Positions 1-6,831 of a stretch of 13,878 nucleotides of DNA are shown piece after piece (within the stretch, counting starts at the first letter, position 1; each line of letters opens with the position of its first letter). The position numbers and the translations under genes were made by a program. Under the pieces are notes generated by a model. That model saw nothing but the letters and a program-made list of their open reading frames with translations. It made no database searches and had not been told where the DNA came from. The DNA comes from JAWLCQ01 sp041687095 (GTDB lineage Bacteria; Planctomycetota; Phycisphaerae; SM23-33). The stretch is from the NCBI GenBank assembly GCA_041687095.1, contig JAWLCQ010000133.1, positions 1 through 13,878 of the forward strand, given 5' to 3'.

Positions 1-6
1 CCGTCT

Positions 7-3006
7 TCAGTCCGCCATCGCCGCTTCGATGATCTGCAGGACCCGCTGGGCCTGCGGGCTCGCGTCGAGCTGCACGGCCTTGGCGGCGGCGGCGTGGGCC
101 TGCACGAGCGCGTCGTCCTTGCCGTCCGCGTCGCCCTCGGCCTTCCACGCATGATACTGGATGATCGCGTACTTGCTCCAGGCGTCGGAGGAATCGGGGG
201 ACAGGAGCGTGAGGCTCCGCATCGCCGACACGGCCGGGGGGTACTGGCGCTGGCGGCGGTAGAGGGCGGCGAGGGCGTCGTAGACGCTCGCGTCGTAGGG
301 GTTGATGTACAGCACCTCGCGGTAGTACTTGCACGCCAGGTCGTCCTGCCCGAGGGAGCGGAAGATCTCGGCGACCTGCTTGGCGTACTTGGGGTCGTTC
401 ATCGTGTGGCGGTGGAGGTGGATGAGGTTGGGCAGGGCCTTCTCGGGCGCCCCGAAGCGGGTGTAGAGCATCGCCAACTGCTCGTAGGCGTACTGCTCCA
501 TGGGCAGGCGCTGCTTGAGCAGTTCGAGGGCGGCGATGGCGCGGGCGTAGCTCTCGGGGTCCTTCTTCTCCAGGTAGCACTGCGCCAGCACCCGCGGGGC
601 CGTCGTGGATTCGGGGTTCGCCGCCTCCAACCGCAGGGCGGTGGCGATGGCGTCGTCGTGCTTCTTCTGCCCCTGCTGCACCGTCGCCAGGACCGCCAGG
701 GCCTTGGGATGCTCCTCCGCCAGCTCCAGCGCCTTGCGGGCCGACGCCTCGGCGGCTGCCAGGTTGCGGGCGTAGTAGTAGGCGATGGCGAGTTCGGCGT
801 GGGCGTTGGGGTCGTCGGGGGCGTCCTTGGCGAGCTTCTGCGCGTCGCTGACCTTGGGGGGCGGGTCGGGCTGGAAGCCCCACGACTCCACCTGGGTGCG
901 GGCCCAGGCGGCGAAGACGGTGTCGAACTCCTCCTCGGTGTGCCCGAGGATCGTCTCGAAGACCTGCGGCTGGGTCCTCCCGTCGCGGAAGCCCTCGAGC
1001 ATCCTCGTCACCACGCCGTAGCCCTGCGTGCTGATGAGGTACTCGAGGATCCACTCCGACTGCGCGTACGCCAGGTGCCGGTCGCCGGGGCGCTTGGGGC
1101 GGATGAAGCCCCAGTCGAGGTCCTTGACCTTGAAGAGGTGGTCGGTGCGGACGGCGTTGACGAGGACGGAGATGTTCTGGTAGGAGCGTTTGTCGGGCTG
1201 CTGCCAGACCGCGCAGGCTTCGGTGAACCAGTGGGGGATGCGGTTCCGCGTCGCCGAGAGCGTCACCGCGTGGGTGTACTCGTGGCGGAGGACGACGGCC
1301 CAGTTGTGCGTCCCCAGGGGCGTGCGCTCCCCGATGGGGTCGGGGGCGGCGAGGGCGATGACGCGCCCGGTGCATGCCCCGACGGTGGGGATCCACCCGC
1401 GCCCCGACAGGCGGGCGGAGAACTGCGTCTGGGTGGGGAGGATCTCGATGATCGTCTTCTCGTCGGGCTCATGGGAGTAGTCCAGGGCGATCTGCTCGTG
1501 GATCTCCTCCATGTACTCGGCGACCTGGTCGAGGAGGACGGCGTCGCGTTTGGGCTCGACCTTGATGATGAAGTGCTCGGTCTCGCGGACGGCGAAGTCG
1601 TCGAGCTTCGCCAGGACGTTGAGGTAGTTGATGACGTCGGCGCGGAAGTCGTCGAGTTCGTGGGCCCGCTGGAGGACGGTGCGGGCCTCGTCCTCCTCCC
1701 CCGTCTGCATGTACAGGGCCCCGAGGCTCGCCAGGGGCGAGGCGTTCTCGGGGGCGCGCTCGACGGCCTTGAGGAAGCACGCCTCCGCCTCCTCGAACTG
1801 CCGCCCCGCCGACAGCCACTGGCCCAGGATGTCGTAGAGGTCGGCGGAGTGGGGGCAGACGGCCTCGGCACGGTCGAGGAAGGGCTGGGCCTTGTCCGGG
1901 GCGTACATGCGGGTGTACGCCGCCGCCATCGTCGCCAGCGCCTCCAGGTGGTGGGGGTTGAAGGCCAGCACCTGCTCGACCAGGGGGGGGACCTCCTCGT
2001 ACTTCCGCCACTGCATGGAGCAGACGGCCTTGAGCAGCAGGGCGTCCGCGTGCCGCGGATTGACCGCCAGCGCCTTGTCCGCCGCCGCGATGCCCGCCTC
2101 GAAGTTCCACCCGCTGAGCTGGACCATGCCCAACCCCACGTGCGCGTCGGGGAGGTTGGCGTTGAGCGCCAGGGCCTTCTGGAACTCGTCGGCGGCCGTC
2201 TTCGGGCGGTGCTTGCTCAGCGCGAAGAACCCCGTCGCCAGGTGCGCCTCCCACATCCGCCCGTCGAGGCGGTAGGCGGCGACGAGGTAGTTGTTGAGGA
2301 TGTTGTCCGCGGACTGCGACGCCTTGCGCCCCTTGAGCTGGGCCTCGCGGTCCATGATCTGCCCGATGGCGAGCGTCTCGGAGGCGTCCTTAAGGTACGC
2401 CCCGCGGTCGATGACGTCCGCGACCTCGCGGTAGACGGCCAGCGCGTCGTCCTTGCGGCCGACCGTCTCCAGCAGCCGCCCGCGGAGGAGAATCGCCGTC
2501 GCCCACAGCGGGCGCAGCTCGGCGGCCTGGACCGCGTGGGCGAGGGCGTCATCGTACTGCCCGACGACGGCGAGCGCGTCGGCCATCGCGACGTGCCACT
2601 GCGGGTCGCCCTTCGCCTGCTCCTCGACGCGGAGCAGGGCATCGCGGGCGTCCTCGTACTCCCCGGTCATCCGCAGGGCCCGCGAGAGCCCGATGGCGGC
2701 TGGGACGGCCGACGCGGGCGACTCCACCAGCTTGCGATACCCGCAGAGGGCGGGCTCGTACTGCCCGCGGCGGAAGGCGTCGTCGCAGCCCTCCAGCGTG
2801 TCGGGGCTGGCGCACTGCGTGGTGGGCTGGGAGGTGGGCTGCGTGGTCGGGCGTGAGGTGGGCGCGGCGGCGGGGCGCGTGGCGGGCTGCGAGGCCGGTT
2901 CGTTCAGGACCACCAGGTCCTCCGCCCGCACCCCCGCTCCCGAAACGAGCAAGGCCGCCAGAAGGACAAGAGCGGCGGCCTGTGGAGTTCGATGCTTCAC
3001 GTTCAT
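7..3006 (-). CDS. Secreted TPR-repeat protein with gluzincin (HEXXH) metallopeptidase domain
   Basis: A 999-residue protein, probably exported and tethered or periplasmic. Residues 1-28 form a signal peptide (Lys/His-Arg start, hydrophobic AALVLLAALLV core, AxA-like end). A low-complexity linker of Ser/Thr-Pro-Gln repeats follows at about 37-64. Tetratricopeptide repeats fill about 70-480 (for example NPRHADALLLKA, APENASPLASLGALY) and about 735-985. Between them lies a peptidase MA-like domain with HEYTH at 575-579 and the third metal ligand in WFTEA (Glu596), so the zinc triad and catalytic Glu are intact. The family is known as TPR-associated gluzincins; substrates are mostly unknown. The start was chosen at 3006 because the signal peptide begins there and AAAAAGG lies just upstream. 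The frame stays open to 3543, but that extension runs through a palindromic repeat. The protease fold call is firm; the physiological role is not known. Confidence 0.88.
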   Translation of the reverse strand: MNVKHRTPQAAALVLLAALLVSGAGVRAEDLVVLNEPASQPATRPAAAPTSRPTTQPTSQPTTQCASPDTLEGCDDAFRRGQYEPALCGYRKLVESPASAVPAAIGLSRALRMTGEYEDARDALLRVEEQAKGDPQWHVAMADALAVVGQYDDALAHAVQAAELRPLWATAILLRGRLLETVGRKDDALAVYREVADVIDRGAYLKDASETLAIGQIMDREAQLKGRKASQSADNILNNYLVAAYRLDGRMWEAHLATGFFALSKHRPKTAADEFQKALALNANLPDAHVGLGMVQLSGWNFEAGIAAADKALAVNPRHADALLLKAVCSMQWRKYEEVPPLVEQVLAFNPHHLEALATMAAAYTRMYAPDKAQPFLDRAEAVCPHSADLYDILGQWLSAGRQFEEAEACFLKAVERAPENASPLASLGALYMQTGEEDEARTVLQRAHELDDFRADVINYLNVLAKLDDFAVRETEHFIIKVEPKRDAVLLDQVAEYMEEIHEQIALDYSHEPDEKTIIEILPTQTQFSARLSGRGWIPTVGACTGRVIALAAPDPIGERTPLGTHNWAVVLRHEYTHAVTLSATRNRIPHWFTEACAVWQQPDKRSYQNISVLVNAVRTDHLFKVKDLDWGFIRPKRPGDRHLAYAQSEWILEYLISTQGYGVVTRMLEGFRDGRTQPQVFETILGHTEEEFDTVFAAWARTQVESWGFQPDPPPKVSDAQKLAKDAPDDPNAHAELAIAYYYARNLAAAEASARKALELAEEHPKALAVLATVQQGQKKHDDAIATALRLEAANPESTTAPRVLAQCYLEKKDPESYARAIAALELLKQRLPMEQYAYEQLAMLYTRFGAPEKALPNLIHLHRHTMNDPKYAKQVAEIFRSLGQDDLACKYYREVLYINPYDASVYDALAALYRRQRQYPPAVSAMRSLTLLSPDSSDAWSKYAIIQYHAWKAEGDADGKDDALVQAHAAAAKAVQLDASPQAQRVLQIIEAAMAD

Positions 3007-3044
3007 GGTACTGCCTTTTTCAGGGCCCGCGGCGGGCGCCGGTG

Positions 3045-3057
3045 TTGCATCATTATA
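3045..3057 (-). promoter_or_regulatory. Probable promoter -10 element of the TPR-peptidase gene
   Basis: The minus strand carries a perfect TATAAT at 3057-3052, rare in DNA this GC-rich. The expected transcription start is near 3045, about 40 bases before the ATG at 3006. No convincing -35 hexamer is visible at 16-18 bases, so only the -10 is called. Confidence 0.45.
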
Positions 3058-3231
3058 CCCAAACGCCCCGGTCGGACGGTGGGCCTTCCTCTTCAGACGA
3101 CCGGGCGGTAGGGCGGGTTCCCGGGGATGTTGGGGCCCGTTACGATTCCCCCGCCCGGGGCGTCCCGGGCACCGGCGGCCGCCAGCGCCCGCGCTGCCCC
3201 GCGCGCGTGGGATGCCCCAAGCGCGAGCGTT

Positions 3232-3444
3232 GGGGGTCTCCTGACCCCCAACGTCCGGGAAGGCCAACAAGCGCTTCCGCGACAGCGTTATGGCGGCGCT
3301 TCGGTCGCGGCGGGGACCTGTCCTGAGCCTGTCGACGGGCTGGTCCTGAGCCTGTCGAAGGGCCGCCGCGATGGGATCGCTCCAAAGACGCTGACGCGGA
3401 GGCACCCCTCGCCCCTCCAGGACGCCGGGGGTCAGGAGACCCCC
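3232..3444. repeat. Long imperfect palindromic element (MITE/REP-like) with two internal direct repeats
   Basis: The ends are inverted copies: 3232-3260 and the reverse complement of 3416-3444 match at 26 of 29 bases, starting with an exact 18-base block GGGGGTCTCCTGACCCCC. The similarity continues inward in weaker form (for example CCGCGaCAGCGT against CCGCGtCAGCGT, and CGCGGCGG). At the centre are two direct repeats of TCCTGAGCCTGTCGA(C/A)GGG at 3321-3339 and 3344-3362, differing at one base. Both strands therefore translate to similar nonsense peptides (GGLLTP...GGQETP), a sign of symmetry rather than coding. It carries no gene and sits between two divergent promoters. It is best explained as a small non-autonomous repeat; the mobilising enzyme is not shown by the sequence. 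Confidence 0.75.
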
Positions 3445-3498
3445 GGCGCAGGCGCGTGAGGCGGGGCAGGACATGCGGACAGCGGGGGCCAGAGGCAG

Positions 3499-3528
3499 TT
3501 GGCATCGGCGGGGTCTGGCGTCTACACT
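3499..3528 (+). promoter_or_regulatory. Possible promoter of the ThiF-PHP pair (leaderless start)
   Basis: TTGGCA (3499-3504), an 18-base spacer and TACACT (3523-3528) form a plausible sigma70-type promoter. The expected start of transcription, seven to eight bases after the -10, falls at the ATG (3536). No Shine-Dalgarno sequence precedes that ATG, which fits a leaderless mRNA. Inference from sequence only. Confidence 0.35.
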
Positions 3529-3535
3529 CGTGCGC

Positions 3536-4324
3536 ATGAGCACACGGCTGATCGATCCGTCCCGTTACATCCGCCAGACGGCCTTCGTCCCCTTCGGGTC
3601 CGAGGGCCAGCGGGCGCTGCAGGGCGCCAAGGCGCTGCTCGTGGGCGTGGGGGGGCTGGGCACCTGGGCCGCCGACCTGCTCGTCCGCAGCGGGATCGGG
3701 ACGCTGCGGCTGGTCGACAGCGACCGCATCGAACTCGCCAACCTCCACCGCCAGGGCCTGTTCACGGAGGGCATGGCGCTGATGCGGATGCCGAAGGCCT
3801 CCATGGCGGCCGATCGCCTGGAGGCCCACAACAGCAACGTCACGCTCGAACCCCTCGACGTCCGCGCCACGCGCGAGAACATCGAGCAACTCGCCGCCGG
3901 GATGCACTGCCTCCTCGACGGGACGGACAACTTCCCCACGCGGTTCCTCCTCAACGACGTGGCCGTGAAGCACAACATCCCCTGGGTCTTCGCAGGGGTC
4001 GTCCGCGCCGAGGGCCAAATCCTCGCCATCCTCCCCGGACGCACGCCCTGCCTCCGCTGCCTCTACGATTCGCCCCCCGAAAGCTCCGACACCGCCGCCA
4101 CCGCCGGCGTCCTGCCTCCCGCCGTCGCGACGATCGCCTCGCTGCTGTGCATGGAGGCGTTCAAGATCCTCTGCGGGCGTCTGGACGCGGTCAGTCCCCA
4201 TCTGCTGAAGCTGGACCTGTGGGGCAACACGATCCAACGCCTCGACGTCTCCGCCGCCCGCCGCCCCGACTGCCCGTGCTGCGGACAGCGGCGATTCGAA
4301 TACCTCCAGGGATCCCCCCAATGA
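3536..4324 (+). CDS. ThiF/MoeB/HesA-family E1-like adenylyltransferase
   Basis: A 262-residue cytosolic ATP-dependent enzyme of the E1-like superfamily. These enzymes adenylate the C-terminal glycine of small sulfur-carrier proteins (ThiS, MoaD or relatives) for thiamine, molybdopterin or other sulfur-transfer pathways. Visible motifs: RYIRQ at 10-14; nucleotide loop GVGGLG at 37-42; VDSDRIELANLHRQ at 60-73 with the conserved Arg72; Lys87; DGTDNF at 128-133 with the Mg-binding Asp131. Two CxxC pairs (Cys172/Cys175 and Cys246/Cys249) form the structural zinc site. There is no C-terminal rhodanese domain, so it is MoeB/ThiF-length rather than MoeZ-like. No sulfur-carrier gene is visible nearby, so the partner is unknown. 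The start at 3536 was chosen because family proteins begin about ten residues before RYxRQ; an alternative ATG at 3473 would add 21 unlikely residues. The stop overlaps the next gene's start. Confidence 0.88.
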   Translation: MSTRLIDPSRYIRQTAFVPFGSEGQRALQGAKALLVGVGGLGTWAADLLVRSGIGTLRLVDSDRIELANLHRQGLFTEGMALMRMPKASMAADRLEAHNSNVTLEPLDVRATRENIEQLAAGMHCLLDGTDNFPTRFLLNDVAVKHNIPWVFAGVVRAEGQILAILPGRTPCLRCLYDSPPESSDTAATAGVLPPAVATIASLLCMEAFKILCGRLDAVSPHLLKLDLWGNTIQRLDVSAARRPDCPCCGQRRFEYLQGSPQ

Positions 4325-5196
4325 CCGCACCGCAACTGGTCGATCTGCACACGCACAGCAACGCCTCCGACGGATCGCTCGATCCCGCCGACGTCGTCCG
4401 CCTCGCCGCCCGCCATGGCCTCGTCGCCGTCGCGCTCACCGACCACGACACGCTCGACGGGCTGCCCTCGGCCATCGAGGCGGCGAGCGAGTTCCCGCAC
4501 CTGCGGTTCCTGCCCGGGGTGGAGATGTCGGCGGCATTCCCGTCGGGCACGCTGCACCTCCTGGGGCTCGGGATCGACCCGCGGAGCCCCGACCTGCGGA
4601 CCCTGTGCGAGCGGCTGCGGGCGGCGCGGAACGAGCGCAACCCCCGCATGGCCGCCCGCCTCCGCGAGATCGGGCTCGACGTGAGCCTCGATGAAGCCAC
4701 CGCCCTCGCCGCCGAGAACGGATCGCCCGACGGGAAGCTCGTGGTCTCCCGCGGGCACTTCGCGCAGCTCCTGATGCGCAAGGGATACGTGCGGAGCATT
4801 CAGGAGGCGTTCGAGAAGTACATCGGGCCCGGAAAGCCCGGGTACGTCCCCAAGGAGCGCGTCCGCCCCGCCGCCGCCGCCTCCGCCATCCACTCCGCCG
4901 GCGGGGCGGTGGTGCTCGCGCACCCCGTGCACCTCAAGTACGACAACCGCGCCCAGCTCGAGCGGCAGATCCGCTCCCTCCGCGGGGAGGGCGTCGACGC
5001 GATCGAGTGCTACCACTCCGAGCACAGCCCCGCCGAGACGCGGATGTTCCTGGACCTGGCGAGGCGGCTGGGGATGGGCGTGTCGGGCGGGAGCGACTTC
5101 CACGGGCGGATCAAGCCCCACGTCCGCGTGGGCCTGCCCCGCGTGCCGCTGGCCGCGCTGACGGGCGAGGTGGCGCGGGTGGTGCGCGAACGGTAG
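4321..5196 (+). CDS. PHP-domain phosphoesterase (RNase AM / YciV-like)
   Basis: A 291-residue metal-dependent phosphoesterase with the full PHP pattern: DLHTHSNASDG at 8-18, TDHD at 40-43, GVEMS at 66-70, an AHPVH histidine motif, ECYHSEH, and a C-terminal GSDFHG. Length and order match the YciV/RNase AM group, whose studied members act as 5'-3' exoribonucleases or hydrolyse 3',5'-nucleoside bisphosphates. Which activity applies here cannot be read from sequence. The ATG (4321-4323) overlaps the TGA of the ThiF-like gene (4322-4324) in an ATGA arrangement, which indicates translational coupling and one transcript. The frame is open further upstream, but only as an antiparallel or shifted shadow of the previous gene. 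The stop lies 6 bases from the convergent lexA stop. Confidence 0.88.
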   Translation: MTAPQLVDLHTHSNASDGSLDPADVVRLAARHGLVAVALTDHDTLDGLPSAIEAASEFPHLRFLPGVEMSAAFPSGTLHLLGLGIDPRSPDLRTLCERLRAARNERNPRMAARLREIGLDVSLDEATALAAENGSPDGKLVVSRGHFAQLLMRKGYVRSIQEAFEKYIGPGKPGYVPKERVRPAAAASAIHSAGGAVVLAHPVHLKYDNRAQLERQIRSLRGEGVDAIECYHSEHSPAETRMFLDLARRLGMGVSGGSDFHGRIKPHVRVGLPRVPLAALTGEVARVVRER

Positions 5197-5202
5197 CCTT
5201 GG

Positions 5203-5808
5203 TCAGACCCTTCGGATGACCCCGATCACCACCCCGCGGATCTCCACGTTGCGGGCGTAGATGGGCTGGAAGGCGGGGTTGGCGGGCTGGAGGCGGATGC
5301 GGTCCCGCTCGCGGTAGAACTTCTTGAGCGTCGCCTCCCCGTCGTCGAGGACGGCCACGACGGTCTCCCCGTTGCGGGGAGTGTTGCGCCGCTCGCAGAT
5401 GACGTAGTCCCCGTCGCGGATGCCCTCGTCGATCATGCTCTCCCCGGTGACCTCCAGGACGAAGGTCTCCGAGCGGGAGGAGAACATCTCCTCGAGGTCG
5501 ATCTCCTCGTAGTCCTCGATCGCCTCGATGGGGCGTCCGGCGGCGATGCGGCCGACGAGGGGCAGGCGGGCCGTCTCCTCATCCGGGAACGCGAAGTCAG
5601 GGTTGACCTCCAAAGAGCGGGCATGATGCTTCGGCCCGCGGGTGAGCAGGCCTTTTCGCGCGAGCGCCGTGACGTGCTCGAACGCGGTCACCTTCGCGAG
5701 GCTCAGCGCGTCGCCAATCTCCTGCATCGTCGGGGAATAGCCGTGGTGCTGCCGGAAGTCCCGAATGAACCGCAGGATCTGCATTTGTCTGGGCGTAATG
5801 GTCCGCAT
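5203..5808 (-). CDS. lexA: LexA repressor, SOS response regulator (EC 3.4.21.88)
   Basis: A 201-residue LexA, the usual length. The N-terminal winged helix-turn-helix begins MRTITPRQMQILRFI, and its recognition helix lies at about 26-48 (PTMQEIGDALSLAKVTAFEHV). The self-cleavage site is Ala90-Gly91 in VGRIAAG. The catalytic dyad is present: Ser124 in TGESM and Lys162 in EATLKKF. RecA-stimulated autocleavage between the domains would derepress SOS genes. The start is fixed by a strong Shine-Dalgarno sequence, AGGAGAAGG, three bases before the ATG, and by the canonical N-terminus. The gene's first 212 bases are overlapped in another frame by an upstream ORF, and the shared promoter is probably near 6360. 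It converges on the PHP gene with only 6 bases between stops and no visible terminator. Confidence 0.96.
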   Translation of the reverse strand: MRTITPRQMQILRFIRDFRQHHGYSPTMQEIGDALSLAKVTAFEHVTALARKGLLTRGPKHHARSLEVNPDFAFPDEETARLPLVGRIAAGRPIEAIEDYEEIDLEEMFSSRSETFVLEVTGESMIDEGIRDGDYVICERRNTPRNGETVVAVLDDGEATLKKFYRERDRIRLQPANPAFQPIYARNVEIRGVVIGVIRRV

Positions 5809-6196
5809 GGTCCTTCTCCTCGCGCAGGGCGGCGGGGGCGCGGTGGGTGGGGGAGTGGGCGGTCCTCGCCCGCACCGTTCCGCCGCCCGCCGCCGGGGCG
5901 GTCTGCTGGTGCAGCAGGGCGTCCAGTTCCGCCAGCGACAGCGTGGCCTGGGCGATCACGCCCGCACCGTTCCGCTCGCCGCCGCCGCGGCCGAACAGCC
6001 CGCCCAGATTCCGCACGAACCGGGTCCAGAGGCCCGCTTGCAGTCGCCGGCCCTGGGCGCTCCAGGGCCCGACGTTGGGCAGCGGCCTCAACTGGGCGGA
6101 GGCAACGGCCTCATCCGCCGACGCCGATCGATCCGCCGGCCAGGTTCGCACGTACGTTCCGCCCGGTCCGAATTTGCACAGGGGAGAGTTCATCAT
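5597..6196 (-). CDS. Unrecognised ORF upstream of and overlapping lexA
   Basis: I do not recognise this protein. The ORF is 199 codons from the first of two tandem ATGs (6196); GAAAGG lies 8 bases upstream. Over the first ~125 codons, third positions are roughly 88% G/C by hand count, with much lower G/C at second positions, the pattern of a real coding frame in this DNA. The predicted peptide is basic and Gly-rich in the middle (LWTRFVRNLGGLFGRGGGERN), followed by an amphipathic stretch (QATLSLAELDALLHQQ). No signal peptide, membrane helix or known motif is evident. Beyond the lexA start (5808) the codon bias in this frame disappears, so the C-terminal ~70 codons are probably not constrained. 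None of the three frames has a stop before lexA. It may be a short SOS-coregulated protein with an overlapping end, a gene whose end was altered by an indel in the G-rich run near 5845-5860, or chance. Confidence 0.4.
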   Translation of the reverse strand: MMNSPLCKFGPGGTYVRTWPADRSASADEAVASAQLRPLPNVGPWSAQGRRLQAGLWTRFVRNLGGLFGRGGGERNGAGVIAQATLSLAELDALLHQQTAPAAGGGTVRARTAHSPTHRAPAALREEKDHADHYAQTNADPAVHSGLPAAPRLFPDDAGDWRRAEPREGDRVRARHGARAKRPAHPRAEASCPLFGGQP

Positions 6197-6334
6197 GGTT
6201 ACGGCCTTTCGGGGTCTCGTCCGCGGGGCACGTCCTCGTCCCGTGGACGCGGAAGCGCCGACCTGCGAACCCCGTTCCCGCCGCACCGCATGCTCTCCCG
6301 CCCGGCAGTCGCACCGGTGGGGGGCGTATTCGGC

Positions 6335-6419
6335 TTTTCGGGTTCTGTTCGCATGTCAGCCTACCCTAACATCGTCCGAACGTCAATCCAAAGATGAGCC
6401 TTTTTCGGGTTTTGTTCGC
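6335..6419 (-). promoter_or_regulatory. Promoter flanked by duplicated putative LexA operators
   Basis: On the minus strand, TTGACG (6386-6381), a 17-base spacer and TAGGCT (6363-6358) make a good sigma70-like promoter reading toward the upstream ORF and lexA. Two copies of an 18-base sequence (minus strand GCGAACARAACCCGAAAA) flank it: 6402-6419 just upstream of the -35, and 6335-6352 over the expected transcription start. They differ at one base. Each contains GAAC-N7-GAAA, one base from the GAAC-N7-GAAC direct repeat known for alphaproteobacterial LexA. Placement on both sides of a lexA promoter suggests autoregulation; this is inference. Confidence 0.5.
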
Positions 6420-6455
6420 CCCTCGGTCTTCCGCGAGCGATCGGGAGGCTCTTCC

Positions 6456-6507
6456 GCCCGCCGGACCACAAGATCCACTGTCGGCGGGCTGGGCTCACCA
6501 CCAGCCC
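6456..6507. repeat. Pair of adjacent hairpins in the gap between proB and the lexA promoter
   Basis: GCCCGCCGGAC (6456-6466) pairs with GTCGGCGGGC (6480-6489). GGGCTGG (6486-6492) pairs with CCAGCCC (6501-6507), so the two stems share bases and are alternatives to each other. No T-run follows on either strand. The rest of 6420-6632 is purine/GC-rich sequence in which I see no supportable gene. Confidence 0.4.
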
Positions 6508-6632
6508 GTGGGCCTCACACACTATCGGCCGGGGGGCGGAGGGGGCTTCAGGCTTTCCCCAGCCCGTTGCGGGGGCGGGACTTGGGGACCACAAGGAGTG
6601 GGGGGAAGTAGGGGCGGGAGGGGAGCAGGCGG

Positions 6633-6683
6633 GGAAAAGGGGACTGGCGCCGATGCTGTTTGGCGGTGCCTGTCCCCTTTTCC
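6633..6683. repeat. Palindromic repeat, GGGGAC-type, copy 1
   Basis: The left arm begins GGAAAAGGGGACtGGCgCC at 6633 and its inverted partner ends at 6683 (GGtGCCtGTCCCCTTTTCC), with about 20-base arms and two mismatches. It shares the core GGAAAAGGGGAC(a/t)GGC(a/g)CC with the elements at 6727-6792 and 9726-9788, so it is a dispersed family rather than a one-off terminator. Confidence 0.75.
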
Positions 6684-6702
6684 TGGCGGTTCACCCGCAG
6701 AA

Positions 6703-6828
6703 CCTCGGAAAGCCCCCCCGCAGGGCTCGAAAACGGGGACAGGCACCTGCGCGGCGAACAGCGGCCGCTCCGGAGCCAGTCCCCGTTTTCGACAGCGTGC
6801 CCCTGCGGAGCCAGTCCCCTTTCCGAGG
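6703..6828. repeat. Nested palindromic repeat, GGGGAC-type, copies 2 and 3
   Basis: The inner hairpin has 29-base arms at 6727-6755 and 6764-6792 (TCGAAAACGGGGACaGGCaCC... paired with its complement), with an 8-base loop and a few mismatches. It is enclosed by further matched pairs: GCAGGG (6720-6725) with CCCTGC (6801-6806), and CCTCGGAAAG (6703-6712) with CTTTCCGAGG (6819-6828). The right flank (6801-6822) holds another half-copy of the family (GCGGAGCCAGTCCCCTTT). This looks like one copy inserted within another. The outer arm ends three bases from the proB stop, so the structure would form the 3' end of the proB message. Confidence 0.75.
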
Positions 6829-6831
6829 CGT

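Noticed and set aside
94..2856. 920-codon open frame on the plus strand, antisense to the TPR peptidase
   Set aside because: Its translation is low-complexity Val/Gly/Leu/Arg without domains, a usual artefact opposite a GC-rich gene; the minus-strand frame has clear domains.
3007..3543. N-terminal extension of the TPR protein to 3543
   Set aside because: It would place 179 Arg/Pro-rich residues before a clear signal peptide, and the region is a palindromic repeat and the promoter.
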